Positions 24,525 through 36,600 of a DNA stretch of 64,000 bases are shown piece by piece. Made by a program: the position numbers and the translations under genes. The notes under the pieces are model-generated. The model had not been told where the DNA came from and searched no databases. It was given only the letters and a program-made list of their open reading frames with translations. The DNA is from Daphnia pulex (lineage: Eukaryota; Arthropoda; Branchiopoda; Diplostraca; Daphniidae). Position 1 is the first letter of the stretch. Each line of letters begins with the position of its first letter. The stretch is from contig NC_060018.1 in NCBI RefSeq assembly GCF_021134715.1, forward strand, positions 1,674,001 through 1,738,000. Reading direction: 5' to 3'.

Positions 24525-27158
24525 ATCTTCTCCGTGCCCGATCCATCACATCCATCTTGTGTGGAAAATGCGCTTGGTAGAGAAGAAAACGGCAACATGT
24601 GTTGCGTTGCCGTTCGACTTCACTCTTTTCTTATAGCCTCGTCTTCTTCTTCTTTAAATAAAGATTATCTTTTCCCATCAGACATATAAATGCGCAACAC
24701 TATACGCTGAGGCCCGGGCCCTATATATAGTGTTATAGTCAATAGGGCCGGCTAATGAGTAAACACTTTTTATGGATCCCCCGCTCGCTCGATAAAACTC
24801 GGACGCCGCGTCCCGACCGGCCCTTATTATTGCCGTCGCAATACTTCATATAATGGCTAGACTATATACCACCAGTCGGCCAGCAGCCAGGCCGCTGTCT
24901 GCTGTGTGTGTGTGTGTATAGCCGTTTATTTGAGCGTGTTTGTCTGAGCTGTGTATATATACACTGCAGCAGCACACGTATAGAAATCAAGTCAAACTGC
25001 TGACGCCTCTCTTAGCTCATCAACATTTCCCACGCTTTAATTCGTTTTCCCTTTTGGACTGGCGCTTGGACAGCAGCGACCGACACACACACATCAAGTG
25101 ATGGACGTTATAGTCGACTCTTTTCTTTCTCTTTTCTATCCTTCTTTCCAAATCCACCGATGCGAAATGATGTACAATTCATTGGACACTCTTGGACATG
25201 GCACCACCCCGTGTCATCCGCCGGCGCTCAGCCAACGCGGGGCTGAGCTGCGACACACACAACGTATGTAAATGCAGAGCCGCTTGTTTAAAAAAATGAA
25301 ATTACTGGGGGGGACAAACGGATGAATGAAAGGATAGAAAGAAAGAAAAAAAGATAGAAAATCAAAAGAAAAGGGAAGAATGCCAATGATGACGGGAAGG
25401 CATACCAAATGAGATCCGCTTCAGACTATTTAATGTCAACTGTTATACTCTCTTATGTTCTACGCTAGGGTTCCCCTTGTCCTATACCAAAGAGTCAGAC
25501 GGGTTCAAAGTTCTTCTTCTTCTTCTGCTCATCCTTTCACGAAGGAGCCTATGCTGTCTTCTCCCGTTGTCTTTGCTGGACTCTGCTGCTGCTGCTGCTG
25601 TTGCCTTTGAGAATATGCGCGCCCGTTCCGTCGATGGAACGTGACCGGAGTCAGCAAAACGGCCCCGGCCAGCGTCTATCCAACACAGACGGGGGGAGCT
25701 GGTCGCTTCAGACGCGTTCGGAGCTAGATAGTCCTGGCTTATATTCTTTCTCCCGACTGCCCCTGTGTATTATTACACGTACGACAGATGGCTGCTGGTG
25801 ATATCTATACGATTCGTGACAGAGTCTAGTAAATATAGGAGCCATCCCTCGTATGCCAATCAAAGTCGAGTGAACATATAACGTCAGCAGTAGCCAAAAT
25901 CAAAAGACTTCAAAGTTTCGACTCGGGTGGGGGAGGTATGCTTTTGTCGGGACTCGCAATCACGTACATATAGAGAGGACTATTAGAGATTTGTGTGTGC
26001 CATCCTTCATCGCTGGATGGGTTCAGACGACACGGGAAAAATGTGGCAAGACTCGACGGATCGAGTTTTATTGTTATGTTTTACATTGCCTACATTGTTG
26101 GGGCGTTTTGGGGGCATTCGATTCATTTTTGTCGAGAAATTCTTCATTTCCTTTTCATCGTCTAAATCCTGTATTTAACTTCATTGAAAGAATGAGGAGG
26201 TGAAAGGAGGGAGAAGGCGGTTGAGATAAAAAAAAGTGGGGTGGATGGAAAACACAAAATGACTGGAGACACGAACGAATGCGGATACAACTGCTGTGCG
26301 AGTGTGTGTGTTTTGGTAGTCATAATAATAAGTCGATCATTCATGGCGAATATTTCGCCGAATTGGCTGCCGCATGGCTCGGCTTGCATTATGATTCATT
26401 GTCTGTTAAACATATGGCCAAAAAGGAGAACGGACAAAAAAAAAATCATACAACAAAAAAAAGGCATACATAATGATAACTAAACAAGAAATAAAAGAAA
26501 TCGTGAGAGATTTAGAAAAATAAGAAGGAAGCTCGCCGTTTAAGCCGACGCTGCCTCCCCAGAAAAATGTGTGGGCGTGCGCAAACAAACAGGAGATTAA
26601 ACCCACACTGCACAGTGCACACCTATGGATATTATAAATATACAGACCATGAAATAAAAAATAGTACGAAAAAGAGAAGAAGAATCAAACAACATTTACT
26701 ATATAAAGGTGGACGCGCGCTGCGACTTTGACATGCCCAATTATGGGCGGGAAATTCAAAAAAAAAAGAAAAAGAAGAAAATAGAAAGAAAAGAAAAATC
26801 AACGACATTCTATTTTTATTATTTTTATGATTATTTTTTTTGTTTGAAAGGAGAAGTTTATAAGGCGCTCGTCGTCGGGTCGGTCGGTCGGTTGGAAACT
26901 CTCCGAGGCCAGAAAGTCATGTCGGACATTCTGCGCTGTCATGAGGAGAGAAGCTCAAGCTGACGGATTCCTTCCCATCAGTTTTGTGCTACTGGATTTA
27001 TCTTTTCCCAAATAAAAATTTTAAAAAGTGAGCTGAGAAGGGGGGGAGACCGACGGACGGACCGGGGCCGATGACGACCAGCAGCCAAAGGGAGCACAAG
27101 AGCCGTCATCAAAAACAGCTGAGCTTTTGGGCCCGACACACACACACGTCAGCATTAA

Positions 27159-30100
27159 TCATCGGCCGGATACTGTTGTTGTTGCTCCTTCTCTTGACGG
27201 CGAAATGGTGCTCCTGGTCTTTTTCAGATCGAGGGCCTCCTCTTGTTGCCCTTCTTCTTCTCCTCCTCCTAGGCGGTGCTGATGACTGACGACGCTAATG
27301 TCACTCTCTTGCTCACTGTCGCTGCAATTGCCGTCGTCGTCGCTATGATCGTCGTCGCCCGTCGTCGAGTAATAGTCGCCATCATGAAAACGGATCAAAT
27401 CATTTGTTGTGGAGTCGGCGGATGTCTCGTCCGGCGGCGGCGGCTGCGGCCGCTGCAGCGGCGAACAACTGCTGCGCCTGCTGGTGCTGGTTGGCGATCC
27501 AGCTCGGATGGAGACGGGCGTAGGCCGCCGCTGCCCACGGATGCCAAAGAGTTGGTGCTGCGCTACTGGTTGGTGGTGGTGGTGGCGGTGGATGCTGGGC
27601 GGATGCTGGCGGCTCCTGCTCGTTACTCTCACCGGCAACCTGTCCTCCTCCTCCTCCTCCGGTTGATGAGGCGGATGCTGCTGGCTGTTGTTGGCTGTTT
27701 GGCCCGGTTGGCCCGACTCCAGCGGCCCCGCCGACGACGACCCTGGCGGATGCTGCGATGGCTGGAGCAGGTTCATCCGCTGGTGGCGTCTCCATTTGGC
27801 TCGTCTGTTAGAAAACCAAACCTGGTTAGAGAATATAGCCATTTTAGTCCCCACGGTCTTTCATCAAACTCAAATGTTCTGTCTCTCTCTCTCTCTTTCT
27901 TTTTCTTAGATATTTATCTCTTTTTATCTTTTGTTTCTCTACTCAACAATTCCAGGCCAAGCGAAAACGTTCGCTGGCCGGCATCGGTAGTTCATCATCC
28001 GTCAACATGATTTGCTTAGCAAGTTGAACGAGAGGGACTCTCTAGCTTGTTGTGTACATACTGGTATACCCTGGCATATAACATAGCATGCCAGCAGCAG
28101 CAGCAGGAGAGAGAACACACACACAACACATGATGGTATACAGGTATTTGACACAGCTTTTTACATGTATACTATGGCGGACGTTTTTTGGGGATCAGAT
28201 GATGACTCTGGGGGGCTCGGCATTTCACAACGCGTTCCACAAGAAGTTCCCTGGCTCTTTTTTCTTTTATTTCTTGTTTCTTTTTTAGCGACGACGTGAC
28301 TACTGTAATTCCTCCACTACTGTTATACCCTTGGCCGGCAGCACATTTCATTCCAACATCGGAATTGTCATTGCGTCAAATGCTCGGTCGCTCGCTATTT
28401 TGTTTTCGTTTCATTTCTTTCCCTCGTTTTTGCCGTTTGAAACCAAAATCAAAAAAGAAACAACGACGCATGTCAAATCACTCAAACGAACGGGAAGAAT
28501 CTTAACAGTTTGAATGCTATGCGAACGGCATGTTGCGAGCATAGCTCAGCAGCCGAATCTCTCATGTCGATAATTCTCTTTTCTCTCCCCTTCATTCTGT
28601 ATGTATGTATATTGCCGAGCTACTAAAACTCTAATGGACCTGCACCACCTGTTTGTTTTAGTTCACGCTCTTTCGTTCACTCTCTCTCCGTTCGTTATCC
28701 AGTCGGTGTTACGGGAATAAACCCAAAAAATAATAAAACAACAGCCAAAAAGCCAGCCAAACTGATTGTCCAGCAGAAAAGAACTGGCAGTATTAGAATA
28801 CCGTCTACTACCTTGATGAACAATAAGCGGGGGGGGGGGGGGGGGGGAACTAAACAAATGAGACAGAATGAAAGGTGAGAAATGAAGAGAGAGCGAGAGC
28901 GGACGAGATCCTTGAACCGGTCAAGAATTATTAAGGAACGAAATAGAAAAGCAGCTCGGCGAAACCCGAACGAGCGAGTTGAAGGCAGTACTACTACTCC
29001 TACTATCCTACTATATAATGTCTAATAACTGGGGCTCTCTTGTCGTATAGTTTCTGTATTTGGGAGTTGATCGCCTATTATACGTCCTCTTCGGCCAGAG
29101 CGCGGCGCTCTTTTTCTCTCTGGCCGTCTTTCTTTCTCTCTCTCTATCGGCAAAACATTCGTATCCATGTTCTTTTCTTTTCGACAAATAAAACTTATTC
29201 ATAAACGAAAGGCAGACGAGAAATGTGTATGTAAGAGAGCTGGGCTATAGTATATTTTGGCTGAATGTTGTTTTATTTTTTCCCCTATAGCTTTTGAGCG
29301 TTGGTTGTTTTCTCCGCTCTCTTGTGTGTGTCCGTGTCTCCCATAATAGCATAGCCGACGGCTCCACTTGGCTTCTTTATTTTTTTTTCTGACTCCTAAT
29401 TCGAACTAACGACACAGGTGTGTGTGTGTGTGGTGGAAATCACAATGCGCAACCGTTGCGTATACACATATATACATATCGAAAGCTGTTAAGTACTATA
29501 TACGTAGAGCAATCTATTAAAGCTGCTGACCCATGCTCGAGTTATTTCGCTGACTCGAGATGTCGACAACCAATCCACCAGAACTGGATATTCCACGTCT
29601 CTGATTGTTTTATTTTATTTTATTTTCTTCTCTTTTCTCTCTCACTCGGGCGACCATTTCGTCTATAAAAGTCATCAATCTCTTTGGCTTCGTTCAAGTT
29701 GTAACGCCCCGCGATCTGTCCACGGACAGGTTCTTTTTACATATACAATTATAGCAGGCAGCTATCTAGCGCGCCGTATAAGTAGCACAGCACGCATGCT
29801 GGACGAGTTGGCATTATATAGCTCGAACAACATTATTCGCTGATATAAGCGCTGGTCGCTGGTGATGGTGGTGGTGTTTGATTATCCCATCGGTTCGTTC
29901 AAATCATTCATTCGTTGCCGCTGCAAGACTTTTTTTCTTCTTTTGCCATCGCGATAACGCTGGCTGGACGTTCAGAGTGGAAAATACCAACTTTTTCAAA
30001 ATGGGGAAAAAAGTAACCACGGCCAAAAAAATGCCCGAAATAGCCGAGAGTTTGAAATACCCGCGGGGAAATCAAACAAGCGCCAAGCTAATTCGAGATC

Positions 30101-33100
30101 GGTTGGGTAACATTGTCCCATGTTTATAAATCTATACTCGACTTCTTTAAGAAGATGACATGATTTATAACGTCACATACATACAGGGAGGTAGGGGGGA
30201 GGGAAAAATTCAAATGTTGCCAACTGACCTGGACTCGAGCTTCGGATAGTTGCGTCTGACTGGCCAGACGTTCGCGCGTCGCCACGCATGGGTAGTGAGT
30301 TTTCTCGAATTCGCGTTCGAGTTCTCGCAGCTGGCCGGTGCTGAAAGTCGTGCGATTCCGGCGGAATTTCCCCTGCTGCTGCTGCTGGTGGTGGCTAGCC
30401 GCAGCGTCCGCGTGTTGCTGTTGCTGCTGTTGCAACAGCTGAGATTGCGACGGGTGATGAGAAGCGGAGAAAGAGGAGCCGCGGCCGGGAAGGTGAGCGG
30501 ACGACGGAGGTGGCGTCACGCTGTCCGCCCGCACCGAAGAATCTTCCGCACCAGCATCGGCCGAGTGTTGACGCAGAGGACTGCGACTACGGCTGCGACT
30601 GAAACTGCGGCTGCGGCTTTCGCTGGGGCTGCGACTGCGACTGCGGCGATTACCACCATAGGCCGAATCTATTGGATTAGACATTGTATTTACTGCTATA
30701 GGCCTAGGGGATTAATGATAGGCCTAGGGCAACTGGAATTGAAATGGATGGATTACCGTGAGATGATCGACGGGCTCGATGAGATCCCGTCGGCGAAACG
30801 GATCCCTGGACGGAATCGGCCGCCGATCCTTGCGGAGTGGCGCCGGATTCTCTGGCGGCGGCGGCAGCGGCGGCGGCGGCTGCGGCGAAAGCGGCAAATC
30901 CGGCCGGAAGGGAACCGAGCCCCTGGTGATGTTGGTGATGGTGATGCTGATGGTGATGATGAGGATGGATGGGCGAAGCTTGCGGACTGATGCTCTCACT
31001 GCTGCTGCCGTGCGGATGCTGAGGTCGGTGAGGGCTGCTGGCAGCTGCCGGTGGCGTCGTGAGCGCCGGCGGAAGCGAATGGGAAACTGACGGCGGAGTC
31101 AATCCAGCACTCGACGGTCCCCAGTGGTGATGATGGAGCGGAGTGGCCCAGGGAAAAGGATACGGCGGTCCCGGCACTCCGCCAGCACCGGCAGCTGCGG
31201 CCGAAACAGCCGAATAGAGGCCGTAACCGGCGGCTCGGGCAAATTCGGCCGCTGCCCGTTCGGCCGCCCGATTCCGCAAGATGCGATTAATACTCGAAAC
31301 GCTAGGCGCAGTCCCGTTAGTGCACACACCTTTTTTTCGAAACAAATAAAATTGAATGCGGATCGTTAGCAAAACAAATCTGTGATCGACACAAAACATT
31401 TCTATCTTCGCTTCGATGGAAACATTGGGGTTCGGCACACAAATGACCTTTTAGGCCTATAATCAACTTGCAACAATCGCCCCCTCCCGTGAACGGCCGG
31501 CCCGAAAGAAATCGCTTTTACATTAAGAGAGAATTAGGACAGCGTGTCAAAGCATTTAAAGCTGGTGGGGCCTCAGACGAAAAAGAAAATCGTTGCAAGA
31601 TATTATTAGCCTTCGTCATCAGCGAGGGGGGAAAACGCTTGGCTGGCCAAAAATCATCAACGGAGGAAGGTTAGATGATGGTGCAAGGGGGCCACAAAAA
31701 ACGAAGCCCGGTCGGCTGTGCAGGGAGAGAACAATAGAGTTTAATTAGACGGACGCAACATGCGCAGCAGCACAAGTCCGCGTTCGCTTTTCCAAATTTT
31801 TAGTTGTTGTTGTTGTTGTTGTGGCTGTGTGTGTGTATAGGCTCCTCATCAGGTGCTCGCTCATGATCCCCAGCCCTAATTAACGCCCTTTGATCACGTT
31901 TTTTGAACGAACCCGAGCAACACACACACACACAGCAGGTCTATATAGCCGATGAGACTTTCTCCGCGTCACTTGTCCTTTGGACAGCCAACAGCAAATA
32001 AAAACGCTTGGTTTAATGCTCATTGTTTTGCGCACACGAACCAAATCAGTTCAGCGAAAGAATTCAAAACACACGGGACATATAAACGAAGCCACAAAAC
32101 GACAAGCTCACAGTTGGAAATCAAATCAATATTTGGTGGGGGGCCAGCAACGGAAATTTGGTAATTTTTTTGTTTTTTGTTTTCTGTTTACCTTCAGAAA
32201 TGAGCCGCTCGCGGATTTCCCAGGCGAAGATGGTCGGGTTCTCGCGTTTGTACTGCTCGATCTTGGAGACGACGGTGGGGGTTGCCACTTTGGGCTTGGA
32301 TCCTCCGATGATGCCCGACGGGCGGGCGCCCATGACGCCGCCGTGACCTGCCGGCCCGGACGAAGCCGACGCTGCGGCCAACAGTTTGGAGACGGCGGAA
32401 GAGGAGAGACCGCCGGCTGCGGCGCTGCCGATGGCCGCCGCCGGAAGATGATGATGCTGCTGCTGCTGGGTGTGGTGGTGGTGGTGCTGGGCCTGGTGGT
32501 GGTGGGCGGCGGCGGCGGCTGCGGCCGCCAGAAACTGCTGGTGATGTCCGGCCAGATCGTAAGCCGGTCGGATGAGGCCGGACGAGTAGCGCGACAAGTC
32601 GAGGAGCCTCTGGTGGTGGGCGGCCGCCGTCGACGCCGTCAATCCGGTTGTCAAACCAGGAGGCGCCGAGGCATACAAGTCGCGTAAATTGACCATCGGA
32701 GCTGAAACAAACGGAATTTCGGTCGTCGTGATTATCAACAGATCTCGTGACGGTTTAGATACGTAGCACTATACGACGTCGAGGTCGACAACAAGTTACA
32801 GGTTTTCAAACATCTGCTGCTCTACAACTAGTAACTCATTATTAAGCCTCATGAAGCAACAGTTAGATCGTCTAAGCAAAGTGCCAACAAGTGACACGAT
32901 GATTTTCCCGTCTTTTGTGTGACGTAGTGCGCCCAGCACAGCACCGATTGATCTGAATATTTCTCGTTCGTGTTCTGTCAAACTGATTAGAATCGGTGCG
33001 CTCACAATGTCGGCGCATCGAGTCAACTAGACAACCGATGCCATCGCTCTCCAAGGTGATCACGTCTATTTTGTCAACAAAAAACTAAACCAAAAAAACC

Positions 33101-33684
33101 AGTTGCCAGTCGGCAAACTCAGCTGGGCTTTGTGTTATGAGCCGGAATAAATAGGTATATACACAACCGGCTTCGACGTGGAAAATTTAAATTTTTAGCA
33201 CGAAGTCTAAATTCTTTTGAGCGAATAGCATTGGTAATCATGTCTTGTTTTACCGGCGGTACTAGGCATTTTTTTGGCTCAAACAAATACCAATCAATGT
33301 CAGAAATTCTTTGCGATGTTTTTTCTTACCCGATGCGCCGACTGGATGGAGGTGGTGCGGATGGTGATGCGGATGAGCCGGGAGCGGAAGGGAAGAACTG
33401 CCGGTCGAAGCGGGAAGATCCGTCATTTTCCACACGGCGGAGGCTGAAGCTGCCGGAGTGGTGGATGCTGCGATCAGCGCACTGTCTGTCACTAGCATTC
33501 TATTCGGCCGGCTCACGGGATGGATGCTGTTGGCGGAGGCGGACGCCGGAACCGAGTCGGGCGAAGAAACCGGAACCGATAACGATCCGATTCTGTTGAT
33601 TGCTGATGATGGCCAACTCTCAACTCGCGTTGATTGACCCGAACTGTTGAAGCCTTCCACCTTCGTGTCGAGCAGTTGAACCAT
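27159..33684 (-). CDS. eyg: Eyegone / twin of eyegone homologue: Pax-type transcription factor with RED-only paired domain and homeodomain
   Basis: Nuclear DNA-binding regulator. Drosophila Eyg and Toe act in eye growth, bristle and head development. Minus-strand exons 33684-33330, 32701-32192, 31329-30757, 30695-30229 and 27821-27159 join in phase to 855 codons plus stop. An in-frame TGA lies directly before the ATG. Order of parts: unstructured N-terminus; [14 protein letters not shown] (about 122-135); His/Ala/Gln-rich stretch; RED subdomain (about 251-312, with [40 protein letters not shown]); Ala- and His-rich linker; arginine-serine run (496-520); homeodomain (about 590-649, RRNRTTFS to [14 protein letters not shown], serine at position 50); low-complexity and acidic tail with ALDLKK (831-836). 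No PAI (N-terminal paired) half exists anywhere upstream, which separates it from Pax6 and Pax3/7. Intron 4 splits the homeodomain between positions 46 and 47. Whether it is eyg, toe or a pre-duplication ancestor cannot be told here. Part of the last exon is also open in a second frame. The nearest downstream AATAAA on this strand is at 26815-26820. Confidence 0.93.
27822..30228 (-). other. Intron 4 of eyegone, splitting the homeobox
   Basis: 2.4-kb intron between CAG|GTCAGT and a TAACCAG acceptor, placed between homeodomain positions 46 and 47. It contains a G19 homopolymer and several microsatellites. An 83-codon plus-strand frame (29878-30129) has no recognisable content. The other eyegone introns are 628, 862 and about 61 nt. 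Confidence 0.85.
28829..28847. repeat. Poly-G run (19)
   Basis: Nineteen consecutive G inside eyegone intron 4; on the transcribed RNA this is a C tract. Confidence 0.9.
31803..31822. repeat. (GTT)n microsatellite in eyegone intron 2
   Basis: Six GTT units within the 862-nt intron separating the two RED exons. Confidence 0.9.
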
Positions 33685-36600
33685 TCACTCTTGCAACAAC
33701 AACAACAACCGAAATCAATTGGTCTAAAAACAATTCGAAAATTTTTTTTTAAGTCATCAATCTTTTCTTATTTTGGTCGATGAAGCACTGGTATACAAGT
33801 CAAAGATGTTTGACGAGAAAATACTAAAACGTACAGTCTGAGCGAGTCGAATTTGCTTTGACAAACAATTCAAAATCAAACGATGACAAAAATGAAGAAG
33901 CAAATAACGTGGTGATGCGAGCGCTACGAGCACAAGTGGACGTGTGAGCCGGATCGCCCCACTCGCCTCCTCTTTTGAGTGTGACCCGGCTCGCTGCTGC
34001 CTACCTGGTACCTACCTACCTACAGTTACTGTAGTCTAGTGTGTAGCAGCAGCAGAGCCAGCGGGAGATAGCTCTAGCCCACCTCGCCGCCCACCATCTC
34101 CGCCTCCCATTTTTATTGTCAAACACAGGTAGGTTCTCCTATCCCCCCTCCTTTCTTTTTACAACACATACTGTAAGAGAGAGAGAAAGGGGAGACAACC
34201 AGGTGAGCATCAGTCCGTGGAGGATATAGCTATATGTTGTAGTTGTATGGGCTGGACAAAACGCCCGAATCAAACAAGAACTGCCTCCACACGGCGCGCG
34301 TGAGTTTCTTTCTTTTCTCATCTAACCTTCGACGGCGGCTCTCCAACCTCTTTCTGTCGATCAGCCACCATCCCGTCCAATTTCCATTAATAATTGGCGT
34401 GCAAAAAAATTATTTAAAAAAAAAAGAAAAAGAATTTGTCGATTTTGATTCGTTCAGATTTTCTTTTCCGGGGGGAATTACAAAATGAATCGAGTGACAC
34501 AACGGAAATCCATGGCGCAAAAATATACGAACAATTTAACGAAAAATAAAAAAAATAAAACTTGTTTCGGTTTCGGTGTCGGTGTCCCTGCGAACCCAAA
34601 ACTCCGCCCCTTTTTGCTTTACCTTTTCATTCGACTGTGCACCCGCCTTCCTTTTTCCCCACTCATCCTCCTTGCCCATCTATCCACCTCCTCCCCGTCG
34701 TCATTTTTCCACCTGCTGCTTACACACGCACATATACAGGGGGACCGCGGATCATCCATCATCATCCGTATTTAGCCACGTATATGTACACACACACACA
34801 TAACACAAAACGCGCTAACACGGATTTCGACGTTGAACTGACAAATTAAATGAACAGACAGAGGAACCCCGGTTACTTTTTTTTTACCTGGAAAATATAT
34901 AAACAGTCCACCACTTTTCCAGCCCGCACGGTATAATAACATAGCGGAAAAAAGGGAAGTGATGACCAACCAATTTGCTAACTACAAATCTGTGGCAACA
35001 AAAACAGAAAAAATAAAATAAAAACGGACCGAACCATGGGCCGAAAAATGGCCAATTTTTGTTTTGTTTTGTTCTTTTGTTGTTTGAAATGTTTCCCCAT
35101 TTGGTCGGTTCAAACGAAAGTGACACGCCAGGTGATGACGAGGACGACACAGCAGCAGCTGCGGATATCATCACGCGTGATCAACACAGGCGAGCAGCAG
35201 CAGCACACGCCGTCCGCGCGCTCGCAGGTGATCTTCTTTGGATATCCTCCATTTTATTCTGCCATCTCTTAACGACATCTGAGAAGAAGAAGAAGGCCCA
35301 GAATGTCTTTCTATTATGAAATGTATTTAATATTAAGTGGCGGCGCTGCTGCTGAGACACATCGGTCCACCAACCGATTCTTCTTCTACTTTTTTATTTT
35401 AATCATTTTGATACACCACAACGCAACATCTGTTGAATCGAGTTTGGGGAATATATAACCAGGTGATTTCCTCCTCCTCCCGGCCGGTCGTTGCTTAGAC
35501 TGTGTCCCACTGTTATCCACCGAGTAATGTCTTATGTGAATGTGTAGTCTGTTTTCGTTATTCCCTTCATCAAAAGGAGAGAGAGAGAAAGAGAAGGAAG
35601 ATAAACTTTTCGAGATAAATGGAAGAAAGTTGTGTCGCGCGTGTTGTTTCACCGGGCCGTTTTCTTCTATAGGAGACGAAGAAGCGCAGGTGAATGTTCG
35701 AAGAAAAGTCAAGAAGAAACCATTTGACGTTTTCAGGGCAGCTGCTCGCCGGCCGCCGCTTCGTGTATCTTGTGACGTCACATCACACACACAGGTTCAT
35801 CATCATTGTTTTCCTATTATGTACATTTCGCATGATGGAATATGGGGTCCCCTCTCATATCTTATTCGGTCTACTATGCCCGCCTCCTGATGGGCACACC
35901 GCAGCTCTTTTTTCTTGGACATACATATTCGCAGGTGATGATACTCTGGCATGCAACCGCCCATTTTTATTTTTCTTGTGTTTTTGTTATTTCTTTTTTT
36001 TTTGTCTTCCAGCTCTTATTTCGATACATCTGCTCGCTGCCGTGTCTTCTCTCTCTCTCTTTCGTTTTTCTGGTTGATAGATCATAAAGATGACCATCGC
36101 CAGCAGCGGTCAGATCGGTCGGTTGCTGGTCCACTTCATTATTATTTTAGAAAACGGCGCGCGGGCTCTAGCTATTCGTCGTCTTGTGTATAACAAAAGG
36201 ACGGAGATGACCAGCAGCTGTGCCCGGCTACATATAGTGTCTCTCGTTCGAGAAGAATAAAGAGGTGTGCTGCGCTTCAAACAATTGACGGTCCATCAGC
36301 ATTCAGCAGAAAAAAAGAAAGAAAGAAAAAAGGGGAAGAAATAAGAGCGTCTTGACTTGACGTGACTGATTTATGGAAACCGACTCTATTACAAGTTATA
36401 CTACTTATATATAGGCCATATAATTCCAACGTTAAGAAATTGCCTCGGACATTGTTCGGAGGTCCCATCTACTACCTGAGTTCTTCACCTGTTCCATCTC
36501 CTGGGAGCGCGTGTCTATATATCTGCGGTGTATATACTACTCCAATTACACAGGTTTATCCCACAACGTTTAGAAGCCCATCATCTCGAGTCGAACCATT

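Larger units (their letters stand above)
22968..27158. other. Non-coding region between the candidate exon chain and eyegone
   Basis: No supported gene. A minus-strand open segment around 23823-23880 ends at a donor-like AGG|GTACGT but does not match the phase needed by the exon chain downstream of it. Poly-A, GA and CAG repeats are present. The last few hundred bases are the likely eyegone 3' untranslated region, with AATAAA on the minus strand at 26815-26820. Confidence 0.5.

Noticed and set aside
27276..28010. 244-codon plus-strand frame
   Set aside because: It is antisense to the last eyegone exon and its frame is a by-product of the GC-rich coding sequence; it is full of Arg and Val runs.
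30250..30990. 246-codon plus-strand frame
   Set aside because: Antisense shadow of eyegone exons 3 and 4, crossing their intron without any domain.
31980..32687. 235-codon plus-strand frame
   Set aside because: Antisense to the RED-containing eyegone exon 2; Gly/Val/Arg low complexity.
27159..33684. Pax6 or Pax3/7 identity for the homeobox gene
   Set aside because: No PAI subdomain, and the homeodomain end ([11 protein letters not shown]) and post-RED sequence ([19 protein letters not shown]) fit eyegone rather than Pax6 or Pax3/7.
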